Shown here: positions 37,697 to 46,980 of the stretch, one piece after another | Layout: every line of letters begins with the position of its first letter | Numbering within the stretch: position 1 is the first letter of the stretch | Origin: Mycolicibacterium cosmeticum | GTDB lineage: Bacteria > Actinomycetota > Actinomycetes > Mycobacteriales > Mycobacteriaceae | Reading direction: 5' to 3' | DNA: 64,000 nucleotides | Assembly: GCF_000613185.1 (NCBI RefSeq) | Contig: NZ_CCBB010000001.1 | Span: forward strand, 806,001 to 870,000 | The notes under the pieces: generated by a model | Database searches by the model: none | Seen by the model: only the letters and a program-made list of their open reading frames with translations | Told to the model about the DNA's origin: nothing | Made by a program: the position numbers and the translations under genes

Positions 37697-38643
37697 CGGT
37701 ACTCAAATTCCTGGTCCGCAGGTTGGCCTACTCGCTGGTGGTGCTGGTCGGTGTGCTGATCGTGGTGTTCGCGCTGGTGCACCTGGTGCCCGGAGACCCG
37801 GTCCGGATCGCGCTCGGTACCCGCTACACCCCGGAGGCCTACCAGGCGCTGCGCCAGGCCAGCGGCTTGGACCGGCCGCTGGCCGCCCAGTTCGCCAGTT
37901 ACCTCGGCCATGCCGCCACCGGAAACCTCGGCGTCAGCTTCCGCAACGGCGACCCGGTGACGCAGGTCTTGCTGGAGCGGTTGCCGGCCACGGTGTCCTT
38001 GGCCGTCGTCGGAATCGTGCTGGCCCTGGTGATCGCGCTGCCCGCCGGCATCTACGCGGCGTTACGGGAGGGGCGGATCAGCGACGCGATTGTCCGGGCC
38101 ACAAGTCAATTCGGGGTTTCGGTGCCCGACTTCTGGCTGGGCATCCTGCTCATCTCGCTGTTCTCGTCGGTGCTGGGCTGGTTGCCGACGTCGGGGTACC
38201 GGCCACTGTTCGACGACCCGGGTGGTTGGTTGCGTCATGTCATCCTGCCGGGACTCACCGTCGGACTGGTGGCCGCGGCGATCATGACCCGCTATGTCCG
38301 GTCGGCGGTGCTGGAGGTCTCGGCGATGGGTTATGTCCGCACGGCGCGCTCGAAAGGCCTTCCGCCGCGGGTGGTGACGCTGCGTCACACCGTCCGCAAC
38401 GCGCTGGTGCCGATCCTCACCATCACCGGGATCCAGTTGGCCACCATCCTGGGTGGGGTCATCGTCGTGGAGGTGGTGTTCGCCTGGCCGGGGCTGGGCC
38501 GGCTGGTGTACAACTCGGTGGCGGCCCGCGACTACCCGGTCATCCAGGGCGCCGTCCTGCTGATCGCGGTGCTCTTTCTGGCGGTCAACCTGCTGGTCGA
38601 TCTGCTCTATGCGATCGCCGATCCGCGAATCAGGCTGTCATGA
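37693..38643 (+). CDS. ABC transporter permease, DppB type
   Basis: A 316-residue inner-membrane permease with six helices. N-terminal FLVRRLAYSLVVLVGVLIVVFALVHLVPGDPVR is the typical DppB opening, and the EAA-like coupling loop is GYVRTARSKGLPPRVVTLRHTVRNALVP. The GTG start overlaps the binding-protein stop by 4 bases (GTGA). It pairs with the DppC-type permease that follows. Confidence 0.9.
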   Translation: MTVLKFLVRRLAYSLVVLVGVLIVVFALVHLVPGDPVRIALGTRYTPEAYQALRQASGLDRPLAAQFASYLGHAATGNLGVSFRNGDPVTQVLLERLPATVSLAVVGIVLALVIALPAGIYAALREGRISDAIVRATSQFGVSVPDFWLGILLISLFSSVLGWLPTSGYRPLFDDPGGWLRHVILPGLTVGLVAAAIMTRYVRSAVLEVSAMGYVRTARSKGLPPRVVTLRHTVRNALVPILTITGIQLATILGGVIVVEVVFAWPGLGRLVYNSVAARDYPVIQGAVLLIAVLFLAVNLLVDLLYAIADPRIRLS

Positions 38644-39506
38644 GCGACCAACGGGTCAAGGCCTGGCGTCTGCTGGCGGGCAACCCCGTCACCGTGCTCA
38701 GCGCCGCCGTGCTGGCCGGCGTCGTCGTCATCGCCCTGACGGCGGCGTGGATCACGCCGTACGGCGTCAACGACGTGAACGTGCCACAGGCGCTGCGCCC
38801 ACCCAGCGGCGCGCACTGGCTGGGCACCGACGAATTGGGCCGGGATGTGTTGTCCCGGGTGCTGGTTGCCGTCCAGGCCTCGATGAAGGTGGCGGTGGTC
38901 AGCGTCGCCTTCGCCGCGGTCGTCGGGGTGACGTTGGGGGTGCTGGCCGGGTATCGCGGTGGGTGGCTGGACACCGCGGTGATGCGCGTGGTCGACGTGC
39001 TGTTCGCGTTCCCGGTGTTACTCCTGGCGCTGGCCATTGTCGCCATCCTCGGGCCGGGTTCGGGCACAACGATTCTGGCGATCGGCGTGGTGTACACGCC
39101 GATCTTCGCGCGGGTGGCCCGGGCCAGCACACTGTCGGTGCGGGTGGAACCCTACGTCGCGGTATCGCGCACCATGGGCACCGGTTCGGGCTATATCCTG
39201 GCCCGGCACGTCCTGCCGAACATCACCGGCCCGCTCATCGTGCAGACCTCCTTGTCGCTGGCCTTCGCGATCCTGTCCGAGGCGGCCCTGTCCTTCCTCG
39301 GGCTCGGCCTGCAGCCGCCGCAGCCGTCACTGGGCCGGATGATCTTCGACTCACAAGGCTTCGTCACGCTGGCGTGGTGGATGGCCGTGTTCCCCGGCGC
39401 GGCCATCTTCGTGATCGTGTTGGCGTTCAACCTGTTCGGCGACGGCCTGCGCGACGTGCTGGATCCCAAACAGCGCACCATGATCGAGGCCAGGAGGCGA
39501 CAATGA
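38640..39506 (+). CDS. ABC transporter permease, DppC type
   Basis: A 288-residue permease. The N-terminal OppC-like segment with WITPYGVNDVNVPQALRPPSG and HWLGTDELGRDVLSRVLVAVQASM is diagnostic of DppC, and the coupling loop is YVAVSRTMGTGSGYILARHVLPN. The frame is open far upstream inside the DppB gene, but ATG 38640 overlaps the preceding stop as ATGA and starts the family N-terminus. Its own stop overlaps the ATPase start in the same way. Confidence 0.9.
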   Translation: MSDQRVKAWRLLAGNPVTVLSAAVLAGVVVIALTAAWITPYGVNDVNVPQALRPPSGAHWLGTDELGRDVLSRVLVAVQASMKVAVVSVAFAAVVGVTLGVLAGYRGGWLDTAVMRVVDVLFAFPVLLLALAIVAILGPGSGTTILAIGVVYTPIFARVARASTLSVRVEPYVAVSRTMGTGSGYILARHVLPNITGPLIVQTSLSLAFAILSEAALSFLGLGLQPPQPSLGRMIFDSQGFVTLAWWMAVFPGAAIFVIVLAFNLFGDGLRDVLDPKQRTMIEARRRQ

Positions 39507-41104
39507 CCGATCCAGTGCTGGCCGTGGACGACCTGGCCGTCCGGATCGGCCGCCGGGAGATCGTGCGTCAGGTGTCCTTCGAGGTGGCGCGCGAGCAGAC
39601 CCTCGGCATCGTCGGTGAGTCCGGCTCGGGCAAATCGATGACCGTGCTGGCGGCCACCGGACTGCTCGACGCGCCAGGGGCGGTGGTCAGTGGCTCCAGC
39701 GTGCTTGCGGGGCAACAGGAACTGGTCGGGGCGTCAGCCCGGACGCTGCGGCAGGTGCACGGCGGCCGGATCGGTTTCGTCTTCCAGGACCCCGGGACGT
39801 CGCTGAACCCGCTGCTGACCGTGGAGCAGCAGATCATCGAGACGGTGCAGACCCACAAACGTCACACCCGCCGCCATGCCCGGGCCCGGGCGCTCGAACT
39901 CCTCGAGGCGGTCGGCCTGCCCGAACCGCAGAACCGGTTGCGCAGCTACCCGCACCAGCTTTCCGGCGGGCAGCGTCAGCGCGTGATGATCGCCATCGCG
40001 CTGGCTTGCGATCCCGAACTGCTGATCGCCGACGAGCCCACCACCGCACTGGATGTCACGACACAAGCCCAGATCATCGCGCTGGTCCGGGATTTGCAGC
40101 GGGATTTCGGTACCGCGGTGGTGTGGATCAGCCATGACCTCGGCGTCATCGGTGAGGTGGCGGACACGGTCACCGTGCTGCGAGACGGGGCGGTGGTCGA
40201 GCGGGCGAGCGTCGACGGCATCTTCACCGACCCGCGCGAGCCGTACACCCGCGAATTGCTCAGCGCCCGACCGGTATTGGGGGGCGGCGGTCCCCCACCG
40301 GCGCCCGCCGACGCGGAGGTGCTGTTGGAGGTCGACGGCCTCGACGTCCGGTTTCCGGTGAGCACACCCGTCGGCAGGTCGGTGGTGCATGCCGTCAAGG
40401 ATCTGTCGTTCCGGATCCGGCGCGGCACCACCCTGGGCCTGGTGGGCGAATCGGGTTCGGGAAAATCCACGGTGGCCGCGGCGCTCACGGGCCAGCTGGC
40501 GCCCGACTCCGGTGGTGCACGCCTCGACGGCACCGATGTGCTGCATGTGCGGCGCGACCGGCAGCGGGCGGTGCGGCGAAGGATCAGCCTGGTGATGCAG
40601 GATCCGTTCGCCGCGCTGAACCCGCGGATGCCGGTGGGGGTCTCGATCACCGAGCCGTTGGCGGTGCATCGCCTGGTCGATCGCCGGGCGCGGGCCGCCC
40701 GCGTCGGGGAGCTGCTCGACGCGGTCGGGTTGTCGGCGTCGTTCGCGTCCCGCTACCCGCATGAGCTCTCCGGTGGACAACGCCAGCGGGTGAACATCGC
40801 GCGGGCGCTGGCCGTGCAGCCCGACCTGCTGATCCTGGACGAGGCCACCGCGTCGTTGGATGTGTCGGTGCAGGCCAAGGTGCTCGACCTGTTGCGGGAC
40901 CTGCAGCGCGACCTCGGGTTGACCTACCTGTTCATCGCACACGATCTGGCGATCATCGAGCGGTTGAGCCACGATGTACTGGTGCTGCGTGCGGGTGAGT
41001 CGGTCGAATACCGTCCCGCCGGGGACCTGTTCGCCGCTCCCGAACACGAGTACACCCGGGACTTGCTGGCGGCGGTGCCGCCGGATCGGTTGGCGCGTGC
41101 CTGA
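39503..41104 (+). CDS. ABC transporter ATPase, fused DppD-DppF
   Basis: Both ATPases of the importer in one 533-residue chain. First domain (about 5-255): Walker [10 protein letters not shown], signature LSGGQRQR, Walker [13 protein letters not shown]. Second domain (about 275-525): [29 protein letters not shown]; each is followed by the oligopeptide-transporter C-terminal extension ([22 protein letters not shown]). The second Walker B has Glu-Ala where Glu-Pro is usual, which is common in this family. Fusion of DppD and DppF is frequent in actinobacteria. It overlaps the permease by 4 bases and the methyltransferase by 8. Confidence 0.92.
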   Translation: MTDPVLAVDDLAVRIGRREIVRQVSFEVAREQTLGIVGESGSGKSMTVLAATGLLDAPGAVVSGSSVLAGQQELVGASARTLRQVHGGRIGFVFQDPGTSLNPLLTVEQQIIETVQTHKRHTRRHARARALELLEAVGLPEPQNRLRSYPHQLSGGQRQRVMIAIALACDPELLIADEPTTALDVTTQAQIIALVRDLQRDFGTAVVWISHDLGVIGEVADTVTVLRDGAVVERASVDGIFTDPREPYTRELLSARPVLGGGGPPPAPADAEVLLEVDGLDVRFPVSTPVGRSVVHAVKDLSFRIRRGTTLGLVGESGSGKSTVAAALTGQLAPDSGGARLDGTDVLHVRRDRQRAVRRRISLVMQDPFAALNPRMPVGVSITEPLAVHRLVDRRARAARVGELLDAVGLSASFASRYPHELSGGQRQRVNIARALAVQPDLLILDEATASLDVSVQAKVLDLLRDLQRDLGLTYLFIAHDLAIIERLSHDVLVLRAGESVEYRPAGDLFAAPEHEYTRDLLAAVPPDRLARA

Positions 41105-41696
41105 AAGGGATTACTGGAACCACAACGCCGCATACCACGGCCGGCTGGTCAAGATCGCGGCCGAACACGCCGGGGAGGTGCTCGACGTCGGCTGCGGTGA
41201 GGGCCTGCTGGCCCAGCGGCTGGCGCGCGTATCCCGGACCGTGACCGCGATCGATCCCGACGCCGCCGCGGTCCGGCGAGCCCGGGCCCGCGTCGCATCG
41301 CTGCCGAATGTCACCGTCACCGAAACGTCGTTCGCATCGTTCGATCCGGGCCCGCAACGATTCGGGCTCATCACCTTTGTCGCCGCGCTGCACCACATGG
41401 ACCTGCGCGCGTCGCTGACGAAGGCACGGGATCTGTTGGCACCGGGCGGCACCCTCGCCGTTGTCGGTGTGGCTGCCAACGGCAGCGTCGGTGACTGGAT
41501 CGTCGACGGACTGCGGGTGCCGTTCGCCCGGGTCGCCGGCGTGCTGCACGGCGAGACCCGGAACATCGGCGTGGTGGTCGCCGAACCCCGCGAATCGTTA
41601 CGCGAGATCCGGCGTACCGCCACGCAGATCCTGCCGGGCGTGTCCATCCGCCGCGGCCTGTACTACCGCTACCTGCTGCGCTGGCGCAACGTCTGA
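41097..41696 (+). CDS. SAM-dependent methyltransferase coupled to the ABC importer
   Basis: A class-I methyltransferase of 199 residues: motif I VLDVGCGEGLLAQRLA (about 30-45), the acidic end of strand 2 TAIDPDAA, and a motif IV-like ITFVAALHHMD. The C-terminal part (IRRGLYYRYLLRWRNV) is basic. The GTG at 41097 lies inside the ATPase gene; an 8-base overlap makes it the fifth gene of the operon. Methyltransferases are not standard parts of Dpp operons; it could modify the imported compound or merely be cotranscribed. Substrate unknown. Confidence 0.8.
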   Translation: MPERDYWNHNAAYHGRLVKIAAEHAGEVLDVGCGEGLLAQRLARVSRTVTAIDPDAAAVRRARARVASLPNVTVTETSFASFDPGPQRFGLITFVAALHHMDLRASLTKARDLLAPGGTLAVVGVAANGSVGDWIVDGLRVPFARVAGVLHGETRNIGVVVAEPRESLREIRRTATQILPGVSIRRGLYYRYLLRWRNV

Positions 41697-41703
41697 CCGG
41701 TGC

Positions 41704-44700
41704 TCACCACCGGTCGTGCCGGATGATCCCGGCCGCGTCGGGCATCAGGCTCAAGCCGGTGTTGCCGGTCGTCCCCGGCGTCGAGGCCGACCAGCCGAGG
41801 CCCTCGCACACCAGGTCGGTCGGCATGGAAACCTGTGTCGGCACCGGAACTCCGAAACCGCTGAGGGCCGGCATGGTCAGCTGCGGCGTCGGCAGGAAAC
41901 CCGTCAGGCCACCGGTTCCGGTCGGCGGAGCCAGGGACGGCTGCGGGACAAAATCGGCTGCCAAGCCGGCGGCCCCCGCCATGGGAGCCATCAGCAGTCC
42001 GGGCACCGCTCCCGCGATCGCGCCGGGAATCGCACCCGCCACCGCACCGGGAACGGCGCCGGCGACGGCTCCGGGCACCGCGCCGGCGATCATCGCTCCC
42101 GGCAGCGCCGCCAGGGCACCGGCCGGAGCACCGCCACCCACCGCGCCCGCATTGACGGCGGGCGCCGTGATCGTCTGCACGGCACCGAGGGCTCCGGTGC
42201 TGGCCATCAGGGGGCCCACCGCGCCGGTGGTCAGACCGCCCGACGCCGCACCACCGCCGCCGCCGGCACCACCCGCGGCAGCACCGCCACCACCAGCGCC
42301 GCCCGCGGCGCCACCGCCACCACCGGCTGCCCCGCCGCCGGCACCTCCGGCGGCTCCACCGCCGCCCGCTCCACCGGCTCCGGCGCCACCGGCACCGCCG
42401 CCTCCGGCACCACCTGCCTCGGCACCACCGGCAGCTCCACCGCCACCGGCGCCCGCACCACCGCCACCGCCGGCACCACCGCCGGCGCCACCGCCACCGG
42501 CACCGCCGCCTCCGGCCCCGCCGCCCCCGCCGGCACCTTCACCGCCGACGATCGCGGCCGCGGGTACAGCTGCTTCGCCGCCGCCGACTACGGGCGCTCC
42601 ACCGGGAATCGCCACCGCGGCAGCATCCTGTACCGCTGCCGCAGCCGGCCCGCCCGCACCGGCGGCATCCGTCACCGCTGCCGCCCCGTCGACGACACCC
42701 GCGGCGGGGCCACCCGCGCCCGGCGTACCCGCACCAGCGCCCGGCGCGCCGACCGCGGCTTCCGGAGCCACCGCCGAGTTGAGTCCGGTCGTGGCCATCA
42801 GCGGGCCGACCGACCCGGAGTCCAACAGCACCGGAGCGCCTGCCTCTGCCGGAGCGGCCGCCCCAGCCGGCATCTCACCCACGATCGGGGCACCAGCACC
42901 ACCGGCGCCGCCCGCGCCGGCGCCGCCAGCACCCGCGCCACCGGCACCTCCGGCGCCACCGGCTCCGCCAGCGCCGCCCGCTCCGCCGGCACCCGCACCA
43001 CCGGCGCCCGCACCGCCGGCACCTCCTCCGCCGGCGCCACCAGGACCCGCACCGCCCGCGCCTTCGGCACCCGCGGCACCGGCACCACCGGCACCGCCTG
43101 CACCACCACCGCCGCCCGCGGCCGCGCCCTCAGCGCCCGCTCCGGCGCCACCACCACCGGCTGCCCCGCCGCCACCGGCAGCTCCACCACCGCCGCCACC
43201 GGCACCGCCGCCTGCTGCACCGCCGCCACCGACCGCGGGAACCCCCGCAGCGGCTTCGATCGGTGCGCCGACCACCGCCGGCGCCGCCACGCTCTCCCCA
43301 CCGACCGCAACCGCAGGAGCCCCCGCGCCGGCGGCACCGGCCGCCGCCGCAGCCAACGGAGCCGCCGCGATGGCCGCCCCGGTGCCCGCGCCGGCAGCGC
43401 CACCGGCCACCGCACCACCGGCAGCCCCGACCGCACCACCCGCGGCACCGCCGGCAATGGCGCCCGGCACGGCCGCGGCGACAGCAGCCGGAACGGCTGC
43501 AGCCGCGGCGCCCGGCGCACCGCCGCCGACCTCGACCGCAGGAGCGGCCACCTCGACCGGCGGGGCCGCGACCTCCACCGGTGGGAGCGCAACCTCCACG
43601 GGCGGGGCCGCCACCGCGACCTCGGCCGGCACCGCAACGGCTCCCGCGGTCCCGCCACCGGCGGCCCCACCACCGGCCGCACCGCCACCGGCGGCACCGC
43701 CACCACCGCCGCCACCGCCTTCGACGACAGCGGCCGCAGGCACCGCAGCACCACCACCGGCACCTCCGCCGGCACCGGCACCACCGCCACCTGCACCTCC
43801 GGCAGCCGCGCCACCACCACCGGTTCCGGCGGCACCACCGCCGGCACCAGCACCACCGCCGCCGCCACCGGCCGCGCCACCACCGCCACCGGCACCCTCA
43901 CCGCCCCCGACCGCGGCCACGGGTGCGGCGCCACCACCGGCACCGGCACCCTCACCGCCGACGACGGCCGCCGCCGGCGCGGCGGCATCGCCTCCAACAG
44001 CCGCAGGCACCATCGCCTCGGCCACGGGCGCGCCCGCCGCGCCGGCCGGGGGCGCCACCGCGGCAGCATCGGCGATCGGCGCGCCGACCGGATCAGCACC
44101 GGCAATCGCCGCCGCCTCCAAAACCTCGCCGTTCAGCGCACCCGCGGCCGCGTCACCGGCACCTTCGGCACCGCCGAACGGCGCACCCGCCGGCACTCCT
44201 GCGGCGTCAGCGATCGGGGCTCCCGCCGGCACTCCCGCGGCATCGGCGATCGGGGCACCCGCCGGCACTCCCGCGGCATCGGCGATCGGGGCACCCACCG
44301 GCACTCCCGCGGCATCGATGATCGGCGCGCCGACGGGAGCGCCACCTGCCGCGGGCGCGCCCGCGGCCAACCCCACCGGAGCACCCGCACCGCCGACCGC
44401 TCCACCACCGGCACCACCGGCACCCGCGCCGCCACCTGCGGCACCACCACCGCCGGCGGCACCTGCACCGCCGGCAGCACCGCCACCACCGCCCGCAGCG
44501 CCGGCGGCCGGCGCGGTGCTCGCCACGCCGTTGGCGGCGCCGGCCGGCGGGATCACGACGGGTTGCGCAGCGGCGCCGGTGAACGGCGCGGCCAATCCGC
44601 CGCCGCCCTGCCCGCCGGCCGGCGGCGCGGCGGCCGCCTGCTGCACCATGCCGACACAGGGCACGCCGGGGCTGGCCTTGAACGCCGGCTGCGCCTCCGC

Positions 44701-44784
44701 GGACGCGCTGAGCGCCAGTGCGGGCGAGCACAACGCGGCCGTCGCGACGATGCTGACGGCCAGCCGATTCGACTTACTACGCAT
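41704..44784 (-). CDS. Giant Gly/Ala-rich exported repeat protein (PGRS-like, no PE domain)
   Basis: 1026 residues, function unknown. A clear Sec signal (MRSKSNRLAVSIVATAALCSPALALSASAEA) is followed by PGVPCVGMVQQ, a very long region of Gly/Ala/Pro low complexity, then a structured-looking C-terminus (about 930-1026; FVPQPSLAPPTG, LPTPQLTMPALSGFGVPVPTQVSM, DLVCEGLGWSAS). One Cys near each end of the mature protein could pair. It has no PE domain, so it is not a PE_PGRS protein despite the similar composition. It includes four 12-residue tandem units (AGVPAGAPIADA). Plus-strand frames across it are also open for over 1000 codons; the signal peptide identifies the minus strand as coding. Confidence 0.75.
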   Translation of the reverse strand: MRSKSNRLAVSIVATAALCSPALALSASAEAQPAFKASPGVPCVGMVQQAAAAPPAGGQGGGGLAAPFTGAAAQPVVIPPAGAANGVASTAPAAGAAGGGGGAAGGAGAAGGGGAAGGGAGAGGAGGGAVGGAGAPVGLAAGAPAAGGAPVGAPIIDAAGVPVGAPIADAAGVPAGAPIADAAGVPAGAPIADAAGVPAGAPFGGAEGAGDAAAGALNGEVLEAAAIAGADPVGAPIADAAAVAPPAGAAGAPVAEAMVPAAVGGDAAAPAAAVVGGEGAGAGGGAAPVAAVGGGEGAGGGGGAAGGGGGGAGAGGGAAGTGGGGAAAGGAGGGGAGAGGGAGGGAAVPAAAVVEGGGGGGGGAAGGGAAGGGAAGGGTAGAVAVPAEVAVAAPPVEVALPPVEVAAPPVEVAAPAVEVGGGAPGAAAAAVPAAVAAAVPGAIAGGAAGGAVGAAGGAVAGGAAGAGTGAAIAAAPLAAAAAGAAGAGAPAVAVGGESVAAPAVVGAPIEAAAGVPAVGGGGAAGGGAGGGGGGAAGGGGAAGGGGAGAGAEGAAAGGGGGAGGAGGAGAAGAEGAGGAGPGGAGGGGAGGAGAGGAGAGGAGGAGGAGGAGGAGGAGAGGAGAGGAGGAGAPIVGEMPAGAAAPAEAGAPVLLDSGSVGPLMATTGLNSAVAPEAAVGAPGAGAGTPGAGGPAAGVVDGAAAVTDAAGAGGPAAAAVQDAAAVAIPGGAPVVGGGEAAVPAAAIVGGEGAGGGGGAGGGGAGGGGAGGGAGGGGGAGAGGGGAAGGAEAGGAGGGGAGGAGAGGAGGGGAAGGAGGGAAGGGGGAAGGAGGGGAAAGGAGGGGGAASGGLTTGAVGPLMASTGALGAVQTITAPAVNAGAVGGGAPAGALAALPGAMIAGAVPGAVAGAVPGAVAGAIPGAIAGAVPGLLMAPMAGAAGLAADFVPQPSLAPPTGTGGLTGFLPTPQLTMPALSGFGVPVPTQVSMPTDLVCEGLGWSASTPGTTGNTGLSLMPDAAGIIRHDRW
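44191..44334 (-). repeat. 36-bp tandem repeat (4 copies) in the Gly/Ala-rich gene
   Basis: Four near-identical 36-base units begin at 44191, 44227, 44263 and 44299 and encode the 12-residue unit A-G-V-P-A/V-G-A-P-I-A-D-A on the minus strand. The units sit in the N-terminal third of the giant protein. Copies are well conserved, implying recent expansion or continuing homogenisation. Confidence 0.85.
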
Positions 44785-44973
44785 GTTCTCCCCATGTGCT
44801 TATTGACGCCCGAGTCAGGGTTGAAGGTAAGTCCCATCTGTGTAATTTCCGCGTTCGACAGATTCGACGGTTATCGATCCGATACGAAGGCGAGCCGACG
44901 CTGTGACAGAGCTGGGCAAGTACTGCCGAAACCCCACAGAAACCGCCGCTCAGCCCGGTCGTAGCCTGAGCCC

Positions 44974-45726
44974 ATGACCGATCTCGTGCTCGTCGACATC
45001 GCCGACCGCGTCGCCACCATCACCGTGAACGACCCGGACCGCCGCAACGCGGTGACCGCCGACATTTCCCGGGCCCTGCGCGCCGCCGTCGAGGCCGTCG
45101 AGGCCGACCCGGGAGTGCATGCGGTGATCGTCACCGGTGCCGGCAAGGCCTTCTGCGCGGGCGCGGACCTGACCGCCCTGGGCGAAGCCGCCGAGGACGG
45201 TCTGCGGGTGATCTACGACGGCTTCCTGGCGGTCGCGAACTGCACCCTGCCGACCATCGCCGCCGTCAACGGCGCGGCGGTCGGTGCCGGGCTGAATCTT
45301 GCGCTGGCAGCCGACGTCCGCATCGCCGGACCGGCGGCGCTGTTCGACCCGCGCTTCCAGAAACTCGGCATCCACCCCGGCGGGGGCGCCACGTGGATGC
45401 TGCAGCGCGGCGTCGGACCCCAAATTGCTCGTGCCGCATTGCTTTTCGGCAAGCGCTTCGACGCCCACGAGGCCGTGCGCTACGGCCTGGCACTCGACGT
45501 GGCCGATGACCCGGTGGCCGCCGCACGCGAGCTGGCGGCCGGACCGGCGGGCGCACCGCGAGACGTGGTGCTGGCCACCAAGAAATCGATGCGCGCCACC
45601 GCAAATCCCGGCTTCCTGGACAACGAACAGCACGCGCTCGCGGTCGACATCGAGATCACCCCGCAGGCCCGCTCCATCGAGTCACCCGAGTTCCAGAGCC
45701 GGCTCGCCGCAGCGAAGAACAGGTGA
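44974..45726 (+). CDS. echA14: Enoyl-CoA hydratase / isomerase family protein (EchA14)
   Basis: A 250-residue crotonase-fold protein: oxyanion-hole segments [15 protein letters not shown] (about 55-70) and [23 protein letters not shown] (about 92-115), then [21 protein letters not shown]. In the second block the catalytic Glu positions read [10 protein letters not shown], that is, one of the two canonical hydratase glutamates is not evident, so an isomerase or hydrolase activity is possible. In M. tuberculosis the equivalent is Rv2486 by order (after the plsB2/plsC/DGAT set). It ends immediately beside the convergent bkdC stop. Confidence 0.85.
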   Translation: MTDLVLVDIADRVATITVNDPDRRNAVTADISRALRAAVEAVEADPGVHAVIVTGAGKAFCAGADLTALGEAAEDGLRVIYDGFLAVANCTLPTIAAVNGAAVGAGLNLALAADVRIAGPAALFDPRFQKLGIHPGGGATWMLQRGVGPQIARAALLFGKRFDAHEAVRYGLALDVADDPVAAARELAAGPAGAPRDVVLATKKSMRATANPGFLDNEQHALAVDIEITPQARSIESPEFQSRLAAAKNR

Positions 45727-46980
45727 CTACAGATCGGCCAACGCCAGCTCCGGCGTCTCGATCAGATCGCGTAGTTCACAGAGAAACTCGGCCGCCTGGG
45801 CACCATCGGCGATGCGGTGGTCGAAGGCGCAGGTCAACGACATCGTCGGGCGCGCGACCACCACGGCACCGTCGACCACCACCGCGCGCGGTTTCAACGA
45901 TCCCATCCCGAGGATGGCGGCCTCCGGATAGTTGATCACCGGCACCCCCTCGTCCAGCCCGAGTGCACCGAAGTTCGACACCGTGAACGTCGAGCCCATC
46001 AGTTCGGCCGGACGCAAGCCGCCACCGCGGGCACCCTCGACCAGCCGCGCGACCTCCTCCGCCAACGCGCGCGTGGTGCGGGCGTGCGCATCGACAACCA
46101 CCGGCACCAGCAATCCACGCGACGTCGCCACCCCGATGCCGAGATGAATCGACGAATGGCGATGTATCCGTGGGCCTTCCGGGGTGTCCACCCAAGTCGA
46201 GTTCAACAGTGGGTGATGCTGCAGGGCCAGCGTCAACAGACGCAGGGTCAGCACGAACGGCGTGATCCGCAAGCGCTGCGCCAGCGCCTGCAGGTGCGTC
46301 CCGTCCGCGACCACCGAGGCATGGGCATCAGGAATCCTACTGCGCGACATGGTCATTCGCTTTGCCATCTCGGCCTGCACGCCGGTGAGCGGCATCAGCT
46401 CCGACGTCGCCGAAACGGCCAGCACGTCATCGCGGGTGACGATTCCGTCCGGCCCCGTCGGCGTCAGCGCGGTCAGGTCCACCCCGGTGTCGCGGGCCAA
46501 CTTCCGGGTCGACGGCTTGGCCCTGGCGCGCCGCGATCCGTCCATCCGCTCGTCGGCACCGTACCCCACCAGCACTGGACCCGAGCCGGTGTCGCTCCGC
46601 TCGCCGGTGCCCGATTTCCCGTCGCTCCGCTCGCCGGTGCCCGATTTCCCGTCGCTCCGCTCGCCGGTGCCTATTCTCCCGTCGCTCCGCTCGCCGGTGC
46701 CTATTTTCCCGTCGCTCCGCTCGCCGGTGCCCGATCCCTCGACCCGCACCAGCACCGCCCCGACCGCGAGCGTCTGGCCCACCGCTCCGCCGAGTTCGGT
46801 GATCCGCCCCGCATACGGGCTGGGGATCTCCACCTCCGCCTTGTTCGTCTCCAGCGTGCACAGCACCTGGTTGAGTTCCACCGTGTCACCCACATCGACC
46901 GACCAGCCCGTGATGGTCGCGTCCTCCAACCCCTCCCCGAGATCGGGCACCCGGAACTCGAACAGCTGTGAATCCGTCAC
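45727..46980 (-). CDS. bkdC: Branched-chain 2-oxoacid dehydrogenase E2 (lipoyl acyltransferase) with repeat insertion
   Basis: Core acyltransferase of the branched-chain keto-acid dehydrogenase complex. 417 residues: lipoyl domain (1-78; lipoyl Lys47 in ETNKAEVE), a linker, the peripheral-subunit-binding domain (about 150-185; [18 protein letters not shown]) and the catalytic domain (about 200-417; [18 protein letters not shown]). The linker carries five 10-residue units, residues about 81-130, of the form GTGERSDGK(I/S), which are absent from the 393-residue Rv2495c and account for most of the extra length. A sixth degenerate unit (GADERMDG) follows. The GTG start overlaps the bkdB stop by 4 bases. 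Confidence 0.93.
   Translation of the reverse strand: MTDSQLFEFRVPDLGEGLEDATITGWSVDVGDTVELNQVLCTLETNKAEVEIPSPYAGRITELGGAVGQTLAVGAVLVRVEGSGTGERSDGKIGTGERSDGRIGTGERSDGKSGTGERSDGKSGTGERSDTGSGPVLVGYGADERMDGSRRARAKPSTRKLARDTGVDLTALTPTGPDGIVTRDDVLAVSATSELMPLTGVQAEMAKRMTMSRSRIPDAHASVVADGTHLQALAQRLRITPFVLTLRLLTLALQHHPLLNSTWVDTPEGPRIHRHSSIHLGIGVATSRGLLVPVVVDAHARTTRALAEEVARLVEGARGGGLRPAELMGSTFTVSNFGALGLDEGVPVINYPEAAILGMGSLKPRAVVVDGAVVVARPTMSLTCAFDHRIADGAQAAEFLCELRDLIETPELALADL
46591..46740 (-). repeat. Five-copy 30-bp tandem array inside bkdC, encoding [14 protein letters not shown] units
   Basis: Five consecutive 30-base units (46591, 46621, 46651, 46681, 46711) share the first 20 bases exactly; variation is confined to the last ten (CCGATTTCCC, CTATTCTCCC, CTATTTTCCC, CCGATCCCTC). 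The array is in frame with bkdC on the minus strand. It shares an 18-base core, one mismatch, and the same reading frame with the array in plsB2. Pure repeat without spacers, so not a CRISPR. Confidence 0.97.

Noticed and set aside
37620..38639. N-terminal extension of the DppC permease into the DppB gene
   Set aside because: The ATG at 38640 with a 4-base overlap starts the family N-terminus; the extension is a shadow of DppB.
41461..44964. Plus-strand open frames of 1167 and 1027 codons across the Gly/Ala-rich gene
   Set aside because: They lack a ribosome site and a credible N-terminus, while the minus-strand frame begins with a clear signal peptide. The openness follows from repetitive GGN/GCN codons.
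46591..46740. Possible CRISPR array
   Set aside because: Units are directly adjacent 30-mers without spacers and are in frame with bkdC.
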